Source: an uncultured Saprospiraceae bacterium | GTDB taxonomy: Bacteria > Bacteroidota > Bacteroidia > Chitinophagales > Saprospiraceae | Assembly (NCBI GenBank): GCA_937929835.1 | Contig: CALFUU010000020.1 | Span: 1 to 64,000, forward strand | Reading direction: 5' to 3' | DNA: 64,000 nucleotides | Part shown: piece after piece, positions 1-6,780 of the stretch | Numbering within the stretch: the first letter of the stretch is position 1 | How the letters are laid out: every line of letters starts with the position of its first letter | Position numbers and translations under genes: made by a program | Notes under the pieces: model-generated | Told to the model about the DNA's origin: nothing | What the model saw: only the letters and a program-made list of their open reading frames with translations | Database searches by the model: none

Positions 1-139
1 TCGCTGAAAGAGTTAACCTGAAAATCCAAGAGATAAAAAGACTAGCAAGAGGATATAGGAACATCACAAATTTCATAACCATGATTTATTTTCATTTAGG
101 TGGATTAAACCTGAAACCCACTAAATTTGGCTAAGAGCC
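1..139 (+). mobile_element. Right end of an ISL3-family insertion sequence
   Basis: The window opens inside an insertion sequence. It holds the last 43 codons of the transposase and, overlapping its stop codon, the terminal bases AAGAGCC (133-139). ISL3-family elements characteristically begin GGCTCTT and end AAGAGCC, so the element most likely ends at 139. The left end and most of the transposase lie outside the window. Directly after 139 an Abi_2 reading frame continues without its 5' part, which fits insertion into that gene or a deletion next to the element. The family is assigned from the transposase C-terminus and the end motif; no target duplication can be checked here. Confidence 0.7.
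3..134 (+). CDS. ISL3-family transposase, C-terminal fragment
   Basis: The frame is open from base 3 to a TAA at 132-134 and encodes 43 residues. They include KRLARGYRN followed by NFITMIYFHLGGL, the basic/aromatic tail typical of Bacteroidota ISL3 (DDE_Tnp_ISL3) transposases. In the family this tail follows the catalytic DDE core, which would be upstream of the window. The fragment is partial because the window starts inside it; whether the whole transposase is intact cannot be told. The stop codon lies within the terminal inverted repeat, a compact arrangement common in small insertion sequences. Confidence 0.7.
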   Translation, partial: AERVNLKIQEIKRLARGYRNITNFITMIYFHLGGLNLKPTKFG

Positions 140-698
140 ACTTTTAAATAAACTGAATACAAATACGGAAGAGACGAAACAAGAGTTTATAACAAAATAT
201 AAGTCAAAATACATTCAACATATTCCTCCCTCTTGGAAGTCATTTGAACTCCTTACATTTAATTACCTATTATCAATAATTAAGAACATTGAAAATTACA
301 AAGATTTAATCCCTATCAGCAAAAGCATTGGATTAAATCATAAACTCTTGATTTCTTGGATTGAATCGTTCGTATATGTAAGAAATATTTGTGCTCACCA
401 CGGAAGGTTATGGAATATCAAATTAACAATCAGCCCAACTTGGATTAAATCTCCGCGAAAACCATGGATTGACAGGTGGGAAAACGAAGAAAAAAATAAC
501 TTAACTGCCGATAAGGAATTAAAAATTTACGCTGTATTATGTTGTATAATATACTGCCTCAAAAGTATAAATCCGTACAATAGTTACGGTAAAAAATTAA
601 TTAAATTATTGGAAAACTACAACGAAATTGATGTTAAACATATGGGCTTTCCTGAAAACTGGATGCATCAACCACTATGGAGAAATGTCTTGGAATAG
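140..698 (+). pseudogene. Abi_2 family (AbiD/AbiF-like) gene, 5' truncated
   Basis: A reading frame without stops runs from the insertion-sequence end to a TAG at 696-698. Its product holds the C-terminal half of an Abi_2 domain: a PPSW motif followed by FELLTF, then SWIESFVYVRNICAHHGRLWN, matching the family core (family proteins carry RNICAHHSRLWN), and the tail PENWMHQPLW. Abi_2 proteins include phage abortive-infection factors such as AbiD and AbiF and are related to HEPN-type RNases; the R-N-x-x-x-H residues are those expected of a HEPN active site. The usual N-terminal 100 or more residues are missing. The only nearby start is a TTG at 348 inside the domain, so the gene is probably dead. 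It is a remnant of a defence gene cut by the adjacent insertion sequence. Confidence 0.75.
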
Positions 699-900
699 AG
701 AAAGTCTAGTGCATAACAATAGATGACACAGCATATCTCTCCTTTCATAGAGAAACGTAGGGTATCTTCATACGTTGAACAAACTCCCTTCCAATATCCG
801 CAAATAATCGCAAATAGTTTGTAGCATACTTTAGAAAGTCTCTTTTGCTTGTAGAGAATTTTTGTCACAAAAAACTATTTACAATGCATCCGACAATTAG

Positions 901-1116
901 CAGATAGAATGGCTCATCAAAAAGAGAAAAGACAGAACTTCACCCCAGACACTTTCTACTCAAGACATCATCAAGCTTATCAATAATGCTGCCTGCTTCA
1001 AGCATCAAGTATTTATTGCCTTTGTTTATATCACAGGATTGCGTTTGAGTGAAGCGACTAATGTAACATTTGACGATATTGAAAGCAATCGACATCAGTC
1101 TTACTACCCCTCATAA
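901..1116 (+). pseudogene. Tyrosine recombinase/integrase remnant
   Basis: Between a TAG at 898-900 and a TAA at 1114-1116 one frame encodes 71 residues with the hallmarks of the start of a tyrosine recombinase catalytic domain: a basic stretch, then LSTQDIIKLI, then YITGLRLSEATNVTFDDIE. The GLRLSE box carries the first catalytic arginine. The later boxes (H-x-x-R and the tyrosine nucleophile) and the N-terminal SAM-like domain are absent. The sequence right after the stop may contain a frameshifted continuation, but it is too degraded to assign. With the Abi_2 fragment and the insertion sequence this marks 1-1120 as the decayed end of a mobile island. Confidence 0.65.
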
Positions 1117-1162
1117 CCCAGATCAAAGCCGCATTACAAGTAGGAAGAGCGCAGAAAAGAAA

Positions 1163-1190
1163 AAACATATTACAAATATTCATAATGTGT
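1163..1190 (-). promoter_or_regulatory. Orphan copy of the ACATATTA/TAATRTGT palindromic box
   Basis: Arms ACATATTA (1165-1172) and TAATGTGT (1183-1190) flank a 10-base spacer. The 17 bases 1163-1179 are identical to 42381-42397, which lies upstream of a giant T9SS gene. On the minus strand the box around the spacer reads AATATTTG, one base away from a TAnnTTTG -7 box. No intact gene lies downstream on the minus strand, so it may be a promoter left behind by a lost gene. Confidence 0.45.
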
Positions 1191-1380
1191 ACATAATTGA
1201 ATTACACATATTTATGAAATAATAATGTGTAAAATACCAATTAAGTTATTTCATTATATGTCTGACGTATGTACTTTTGAATTCTCTAGGGAAAACATAG
1301 ATATAAACAGATATATCTTACAAAAACTAAGCAACAAACTTGAGTCCCTATATCGTGTCATAAAAGGCACACACTAAGCA

Positions 1381-1482
1381 AGAAAACCGTACATCGGCAA
1401 GCAAAGCCGAAGGTCATTCCAAAAGCCGAGAAGATTATCTTCTCTTATTATCCCATGACTCTTTTTAGATGTATGGTTTTCT
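1381..1482 (+). ncRNA. Long imperfect stem with inner hairpins and U-rich tail
   Basis: A 15-base left arm (1381-1395) pairs with 1468-1482 with one mismatch. The interior holds a small CGGC/GCCG hairpin (1395-1409) and a 7-base perfect stem GAGAAGA/TCTTCTC (1428-1444). A T-rich run follows to about 1496, and the K+ channel start codon is at 1513. The arrangement could be a branched terminator, a cis-regulatory leader for the channel gene, or a 102-base miniature inverted-repeat element. The sequence does not decide between these. Confidence 0.4.
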
Positions 1483-1512
1483 TTTTTCTTTTTTACGACT
1501 TTTACTGCCAAG

Positions 1513-2439
1513 ATGGCTTCACAACGTTCGGCAAAGCAGCAACAATTCAGCCCTTTTAGAGAGCATCTCTATGAGATTATATTTGAGGCAGATACCAAAA
1601 TAGGTAGGCTCTTTGATATAGTCCTTCTGATTTGCATACTCGGGAGTGTCATTGCCGTGATGCTAGAGACGGTACCCTCGTTTGCCAAGTACGTTAAGAT
1701 ATTCTTAGTCATAGAGTGGGCTTTTACCATTTTCTTTACGATAGAATACTTCCTACGTATATACACAGTTCATAGTCCTAAGAAGTACATCACATCATTT
1801 TTTGGACTCGTTGACTTGGCGTCCATTATCCCCTCTTATCTCAGCCTATTTATTGTCGGCACTCCACAAGGCTTAATGATCTTGAGAGCCCTGAGACTAT
1901 TGAGAGTCTTTAGGATATTCAATCTGGGTAATCTCCTCTTTGAGGGGCAAGTGATCATCAAAGCTCTAAAGGAGTCGAGAGATAAGATTCTTGTCTTTAT
2001 GTACTTCATAGTGGTCATAGTGACCATATTTGGCAGTGTCATCTACTTTATCGAGAAGAGTAGCCCTATCGGCCACCCTGGATTTACAAGTATACCCAAG
2101 TCTGTGTACTGGGCTGTTGTAACCCTCTCTACTGTCGGCTATGGTGATATCTCCCCCAATACGCCTCTCGGTCAGTTTCTGTCCTCTCTTCTTATGATAT
2201 TAGCCTATGCCGTGATAGCCGTGCCTACTGGTATCGTCACCGCAGAATTCTCAAAGGGAAAAAAGAGAAAAGCTAGAGAAAAATTCTCATCTCAAGTCTG
2301 CTCTTTCTGTCTGAAAGGTGGTCACGAGAACGATGCAGACTATTGTAAGTTCTGTGGAGAACATCTGCATATGAGTCATATAGACGATGAGTATGCTACA
2401 CTGCGGGAAAAAAAATCAGATTCAGAAAAGGGGCAATAA
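1513..2439 (+). CDS. Voltage-gated potassium channel with C-terminal zinc ribbon
   Basis: Encodes a 308-residue six-transmembrane ion channel of the inner membrane. Hydrophobic segments span roughly residues 33-50, 62-83, 95-114, 160-181 and 218-241. The S4-like segment at 124-136 has regularly spaced arginines (LRALRLLRVFRIF). The pore loop carries the K+ selectivity filter TVGYGD at 207-212. After S6 there is a basic linker and a small zinc-ribbon-like module with C263-x2-C266 and C278-x2-C281, instead of the RCK/TrkA domain seen in many prokaryotic K+ channels. It stands alone between the structured element upstream and a convergent minus-strand group. The ATG at 1513 gives a full-length S1 and is kept. 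The K+ channel assignment is secure; the role of the zinc ribbon (redox or metal sensing, or assembly) is inference. Confidence 0.92.
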   Translation: MASQRSAKQQQFSPFREHLYEIIFEADTKIGRLFDIVLLICILGSVIAVMLETVPSFAKYVKIFLVIEWAFTIFFTIEYFLRIYTVHSPKKYITSFFGLVDLASIIPSYLSLFIVGTPQGLMILRALRLLRVFRIFNLGNLLFEGQVIIKALKESRDKILVFMYFIVVIVTIFGSVIYFIEKSSPIGHPGFTSIPKSVYWAVVTLSTVGYGDISPNTPLGQFLSSLLMILAYAVIAVPTGIVTAEFSKGKKRKAREKFSSQVCSFCLKGGHENDADYCKFCGEHLHMSHIDDEYATLREKKSDSEKGQ

Positions 2440-2449
2440 ATAAAGACAC

Positions 2450-3127
2450 CTACCTTAACAACAGACGCCTAAGTTCCTGTATCTCTTTGACTACGTAAGT
2501 CGGCCTGTAAGTCGTTTCATTCTCACCTTTGTAATAGTTGTACCAGCAAGTGTCTGTACCATACTCGATACCACCCCTGATATCAGAGGTCAGTGTATCC
2601 CCGATCACCAATACGTCCTCACGCATAGGTCTTCCGATCAGCTCAAAGGTATGATCAAAGAAAGCCTCCTCAGGCTTGGCTACACCGATCGTATCTGAGA
2701 TAACAATATGCTCGATAAGGCTATTGATGCCTGACAGTTCTAGCCTAGACGTCTGTACCTCAGATAAGCCATTGGTGATGATGCATAAGCGGTAAGTCTC
2801 CAAGAGATCCTTGATCAGCTGATAGGCCCCTTCTATATAAAGCGGATGCATTTTGATATGCTCAAAGTATTGGTCATTGACCTGACGGGGATCGGCATCC
2901 ATTCCCTTGGCCTCAAAGAAGTCCGACCATCTCTTGAGCTTGAGGACCTCCTTGGTGATATGTCCATTTTCAAAGGCGACCCATACAGCGTGATTGAATT
3001 CTCTGTACAGCACATAGTCTGCATCAACCAACTCTGGAAAGATAGAAAAGAAGGCCACCCGCGAGCTGGCATTGAAATCTAGAAGGGTATTATCGAGGTC
3101 AAAGAGTAACCAGTCGTAGCGTTTCAT
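2450..3127 (-). CDS. yjjG: HAD hydrolase, YjjG-like noncanonical pyrimidine nucleotidase
   Basis: A 225-residue HAD-superfamily phosphatase. Motif I is FDLDNTLLDF with the nucleophile Asp10 and acid/base Asp12; motif II is ITNG (Thr118); motif III has Lys151-Pro; motif IV is GDTLTSDIRGG (176-186). The length, cap region and sequence resemble the YjjG group, which dephosphorylates dUMP, dTMP and noncanonical pyrimidine nucleotides as housecleaning. Its ATG overlaps the TGA of the upstream DoxX-like gene in an ATGA arrangement (3124-3127), so the two are probably translationally coupled. It converges on the K+ channel gene across 10 bases. HAD membership is secure; the exact substrate is inferred from subfamily resemblance. 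Confidence 0.85.
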   Translation of the reverse strand: MKRYDWLLFDLDNTLLDFNASSRVAFFSIFPELVDADYVLYREFNHAVWVAFENGHITKEVLKLKRWSDFFEAKGMDADPRQVNDQYFEHIKMHPLYIEGAYQLIKDLLETYRLCIITNGLSEVQTSRLELSGINSLIEHIVISDTIGVAKPEEAFFDHTFELIGRPMREDVLVIGDTLTSDIRGGIEYGTDTCWYNYYKGENETTYRPTYVVKEIQELRRLLLR

Positions 3128-3546
3128 TTAGGGAGTCTTAGGGTATGGAGTATTCGCTTGACTGACCAGCCTGTGGCGCCATTGGCTATGAGGATGAGCA
3201 ATCCGCCACACAAAGCCATATTCCTACTGAAATACTTGATGGATAAGGTCTTATCGCCTACATCTTCCATCCAAAAAGGATACACTGTTAGCGTAAACAC
3301 AAACCAATAGACAAACAACATCGCAGCGCCTACACTGGCATAATACCCTATTATAACCATCACGGAGCCTAAGACTAGTAAGATAATAGAAGATACTATC
3401 AAAAACTCCTGTGCCCAGTCGACACCATACGCTGACAGCGTCTGCTTCATATCCTTGAAGTATACAATAGAATCCACAGCCTCAAAAAAAAAGAATAGGC
3501 CAATGATAAGTCTCCCTGCTAAGTCCGCTACCTTCTTGATCATCAA
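3124..3546 (-). CDS. DoxX-like four-helix membrane protein
   Basis: A 140-residue integral membrane protein with about four hydrophobic helices. The first (residues 8-24) carries RLIIGLFFFFEAVDSI, close to the start of DoxX-family proteins, followed by a loop and further helices with WFVFTLTVYPFW. DoxX-like proteins are small membrane proteins of poorly defined function, linked in some species to quinol oxidation or to membrane redox complexes. It heads a two-gene unit with the HAD phosphatase, which it overlaps by four bases. Two ATGs in a row (3546 and 3543) are equally plausible starts. I infer the family from topology and the N-terminal helix; a specific activity cannot be given. Confidence 0.7.
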   Translation of the reverse strand: MMIKKVADLAGRLIIGLFFFFEAVDSIVYFKDMKQTLSAYGVDWAQEFLIVSSIILLVLGSVMVIIGYYASVGAAMLFVYWFVFTLTVYPFWMEDVGDKTLSIKYFSRNMALCGGLLILIANGATGWSVKRILHTLRLPK

Positions 3547-3617
3547 TTGTCTAGGTTAAAATTACAAGGGCAAAGAAAGTTAAATTATATATAGTCCCTT
3601 GAATGGAAACCTGACAA

Positions 3618-4382
3618 TCACTGTAAGTCTCCTGATAGTGAGGCTAAAAAGAAAAGGAGCATCGGGATCGAATTATTGAGCATATGCACATAAATGCTGT
3701 ATAAGATATTATTCCGCACCCTGACATAACCTAAAAAGAGGGCAAGGACAAACTGTGGCATCACCAAGAGCGGTATAAAATACCAAGGCGTAGTACCCAG
3801 CTCAAAATTGAAAATGTGCACTAGAGCAAAAATCACCGCAGTCAAGTAAAACACAAAAGCAAACTCGCTGACGATCATCCTATCTATCAACTTTCTCAAC
3901 TGCGCAATCCCAAGATAGAGCAGGTACAACAAACCCATAATCCCCACATAGGGCAGATAACGGGTCACAGAGTCCAAAACGATCCATGGATCATGCATTG
4001 CTGCGTGGGCATCTATATCTAGGGTATCTCCTACTACGAGGTAATTAAATCCAGTGAGGCAGATAATCAGAAACAAAAAAATGAGCGGTTTATAGCGCAA
4101 GTGAAATCGAAACATAAACTCTTCCAGTATAGGTGCTATGATGACTGCCAGCATAAATACCTGCCATCCACTGTACTGCTCCATAACTGTCTCCATTGCA
4201 TGCGGTAAATTCTCTACACCGACCAATGAGGACATAGGGATGAACATCAACAGTTCTAAAGCAAAGACCATAAAATAGAGCTTGGTCACATCCACGAGAT
4301 CTAAAGGCTGATCTCTCTTATATGCATACGTTGGACTTTTGAGATAACGCAAGTACTCCTTAAAAAGTGAAATGACTCCCAT
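3618..4382 (-). CDS. CPBP family intramembrane metalloprotease (Abi/CAAX-like)
   Basis: A polytopic membrane protein of 254 residues from the chosen start. All three CPBP (Abi) motifs are visible: EEFMFR (Glu87, Glu88, Arg92), FALVH ending at His189, and HMLNN (His233, Asn237). These form the metal-dependent active site of CAAX-prenyl-protease-like intramembrane proteases. The open frame extends upstream to 4499, but that would overlap the divergent helicase gene. The ATG at 4382 (protein start MGVISLFKEY) leaves a 91-base divergent promoter region and is preferred. In other bacteria such proteins act in bacteriocin immunity or membrane-protein processing; nothing nearby identifies the substrate here. 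Confidence 0.8.
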   Translation of the reverse strand: MGVISLFKEYLRYLKSPTYAYKRDQPLDLVDVTKLYFMVFALELLMFIPMSSLVGVENLPHAMETVMEQYSGWQVFMLAVIIAPILEEFMFRFHLRYKPLIFLFLIICLTGFNYLVVGDTLDIDAHAAMHDPWIVLDSVTRYLPYVGIMGLLYLLYLGIAQLRKLIDRMIVSEFAFVFYLTAVIFALVHIFNFELGTTPWYFIPLLVMPQFVLALFLGYVRVRNNILYSIYVHMLNNSIPMLLFFLASLSGDLQ

Positions 4383-4473
4383 ATAATCCAATGATAGCGA
4401 GAAATAACATATTAAACTTATAAACCATACAGAATCACCAAGATTTTTATCAAAAAAACTAGACCTTCGCTCT

Positions 4474-6750
4474 ATGCAGGAAATGGAACTGAGCACCAAC
4501 TATCTCGATGGATTAAATGATATCCAAAGACAGGCCGTCACGACGCTTGATGGCCCTGTAATGGTTATCGCGGGCCCGGGGTCAGGCAAGACGCGGGTAT
4601 TGACCTTTAGGATAGCCCATCTCCTCAAGTCGGGTGTGCCCCCCTATCAGATTCTAGCCCTGACCTTTACCAATAAGGCAGCAAGGGAAATGAAAGAGCG
4701 TATCGAGAAGGTGGCAGGTAGCGATGCTTACAAAGTGTGGGCCGGAACCTTCCACTCCATCTTTGCACGGATACTAAGGCGAGAAGCCCATAGGATAGGC
4801 TACCCCAATGACTTTAGTATCTATGATACGGCTGACTCTAAGAGTCTGATCAAGGGTATCCTCAAATCCCTAAGCCTCAATGTCAAGGAATACAATGTAG
4901 GTGCAGTACTTTCAAGAATATCTAGTTCTAAGAGTAATCTCATCACGCCAAAATTGTATGCAGCCAATGAAGAGTTTCTAGAGCACGACAAGATGAATCG
5001 GAGACCTATGCTCTATAAGATCTACGAGATGTACGTGCAGAAATGTAAGCGTGCTGGAGCTATGGATTTTGATGATCTACTGCTCCAGACCTTCAAGTTA
5101 CTCTACACCAATCCAGAAGGTGTCAGAGACAGATACCAGCGACAGTTTCAGTATCTCCTTGTCGACGAGTTCCAGGATACCAATTTCTTGCAGTATGAAA
5201 TACTTAAGCTATTTACCATCTATCAAGATAGTCCTAGAAACTTATGTATAGTGGGTGATGATGCGCAGAGTATCTATTCATTTAGAGGAGCGACGATCGA
5301 GAATATTCTACAATTCGAGCACGACTTCCCTACCCTACAAACTTTTAAGCTAGAGCAAAATTATCGCTCTACAAGTCATATCGTCCAGGCCGCAAATGAA
5401 GTCATCAGCTACAACAAGAGACAAATCCAAAAGAAAATATGGACCTCTCGCGAAGATGGCAATAAGATCAAACTGATCAAGACGATGACAGATAATGAGG
5501 AAGGCAAACGCGTAGCTGACCTCATCATAGAACAGAAGAATCGATACAGCCTCAGCAATAATCAGATCGCAATATTATACAGGACCAATGCGCAATCGAG
5601 AGTATTTGAGGAGCATCTGCGTCGTTATAATATTCCTTATAGAATCTATGGGGGCCTCTCATTCTACCAGAGGAAGGAAGTCAAAGATGTTATAGCCTAT
5701 CTAAGGATGGCCGTCAACTCCAAAGATGATGAAGCCCTTAAGAGAATTATCAACTATCCCAAGAGAGGCATCGGCCAGACCACTGTCAATAAAATCACTG
5801 AAGTCGCTGATGCTAATGAGTTGTCGATCTGGCAGTGTCTATCCCAAATAGAATTTAGCAGTGCAGCCAAGAAAAAACTGGTAGACTTCGTCTCTATAAT
5901 CCGAGCCTGCCAGGACAAGGCTGCAAAGGAAGATGCCTACAAAGCAGCCGTATATATCGTCAAGCGATCGGGAATAACAGAATTGCTCAAAGCAGAAAAC
6001 TCTATAGAAGCTGACAACAGAATGGACAACATCAATGCTTTACTTGATGGCATCCAACAGTTTACCGAAGATGATGTTCTCGACGATGGAGAAGATATCG
6101 ACAATCAAGAAAGAACCCTATCTAATTTTCTACAGACGATATCTCTGATGACAGATGCGGATCAAGATGAAGAAAATCCAGATACGGTAACCTTACTATC
6201 TGTACACTCTGCCAAAGGACTAGAATATAAATCTGTCTTTGTCGTCGGCTGTGAAGAGAATCTATTTCCATCCTATATGTCTCTGTCTTCTCCTGACCAG
6301 CTAGACGAAGAGCGCAGACTCTTCTATGTAGCCATCACACGAGCAGAAGAAATACTGACACTAACCTACGCCAATAGTCGGTATCAATATGGCAATATGC
6401 GCTTCAATGATCCGAGTCGATTCTTGGAAGAAATTAATGACGAGAATATAGAAGCCACAATAACTGGTGGAAGGAAGTCCTTCGCTGAGCCTAAGATTCT
6501 AGGGAACTTCAAGAAGATGACCCCAAGCAAGATGAAACAATTGGCTGTCGACCCGAAAGACTTTAAACCCAGTAAAAAATCGGATATCAAAGTTGGCCAA
6601 CGCATTTTACATATGAAGTTTGGAGAGGGCTTGGTCAAGAGTATCGATGAGCGCAGTGTCGCTACCATTAGTTTTGATGCTCTAAAGGGCTCTCCTGATA
6701 AGCGCATAATGTTGGACTATGCTCGACTCCAGATCTTGGACGAAGAATAG
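4474..6750 (+). CDS. pcrA: ATP-dependent DNA helicase UvrD/PcrA
   Basis: A 758-residue superfamily 1A 3'-5' helicase for nucleotide excision and mismatch repair and for clearing recombinase or stalled polymerase from DNA. Visible motifs: Q motif LNDIQRQAV (14-22), Walker A AGPGSGKT (33-40), motif Ia FTNKAAREM, Walker B VDEFQDT with Asp231-Glu232, motif III GDDAQSIYSFRGA (261-273), motif IV QNYRS, motif V VTLLSVHSAKGLE and motif VI RLFYVAITRA. The C-terminus holds a PcrA-type Tudor-like segment (IKVGQRILHMKFGEG), which in PcrA/UvrD contacts RNA polymerase. The length is normal for the family. The start at 4474 has a second ATG three codons later. The gene stands alone, divergent from the CPBP protease. 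Confidence 0.96.
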   Translation: MQEMELSTNYLDGLNDIQRQAVTTLDGPVMVIAGPGSGKTRVLTFRIAHLLKSGVPPYQILALTFTNKAAREMKERIEKVAGSDAYKVWAGTFHSIFARILRREAHRIGYPNDFSIYDTADSKSLIKGILKSLSLNVKEYNVGAVLSRISSSKSNLITPKLYAANEEFLEHDKMNRRPMLYKIYEMYVQKCKRAGAMDFDDLLLQTFKLLYTNPEGVRDRYQRQFQYLLVDEFQDTNFLQYEILKLFTIYQDSPRNLCIVGDDAQSIYSFRGATIENILQFEHDFPTLQTFKLEQNYRSTSHIVQAANEVISYNKRQIQKKIWTSREDGNKIKLIKTMTDNEEGKRVADLIIEQKNRYSLSNNQIAILYRTNAQSRVFEEHLRRYNIPYRIYGGLSFYQRKEVKDVIAYLRMAVNSKDDEALKRIINYPKRGIGQTTVNKITEVADANELSIWQCLSQIEFSSAAKKKLVDFVSIIRACQDKAAKEDAYKAAVYIVKRSGITELLKAENSIEADNRMDNINALLDGIQQFTEDDVLDDGEDIDNQERTLSNFLQTISLMTDADQDEENPDTVTLLSVHSAKGLEYKSVFVVGCEENLFPSYMSLSSPDQLDEERRLFYVAITRAEEILTLTYANSRYQYGNMRFNDPSRFLEEINDENIEATITGGRKSFAEPKILGNFKKMTPSKMKQLAVDPKDFKPSKKSDIKVGQRILHMKFGEGLVKSIDERSVATISFDALKGSPDKRIMLDYARLQILDEE

Positions 6751-6780
6751 TCTCAATTGCTTAGGATGGCGTATAGCCGT

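Larger units (their letters stand above)
1117..1512. other. Non-coding stretch with palindromes and a structured element
   Basis: No gene is recognised here or in 699-900. The stretch contains an AT-rich inverted repeat at 1165-1190, a second inverted repeat with arms TTACACAT (1202-1209) and ATGTGTAA (1225-1232), and a long imperfect stem at 1381-1482. A 66-codon antisense frame at 668-868 shows no recognisable domain. Confidence 0.6.

Noticed and set aside
668-868. Minus-strand frame of 66 codons between the abi and integrase remnants
   Set aside because: No recognisable domain or start context; probably chance in degraded mobile DNA.
4383-4499. Upstream extension of the CPBP protease frame to 4499
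   Set aside because: Would overlap the divergent helicase gene start; the ATG at 4382 gives a complete membrane protein.
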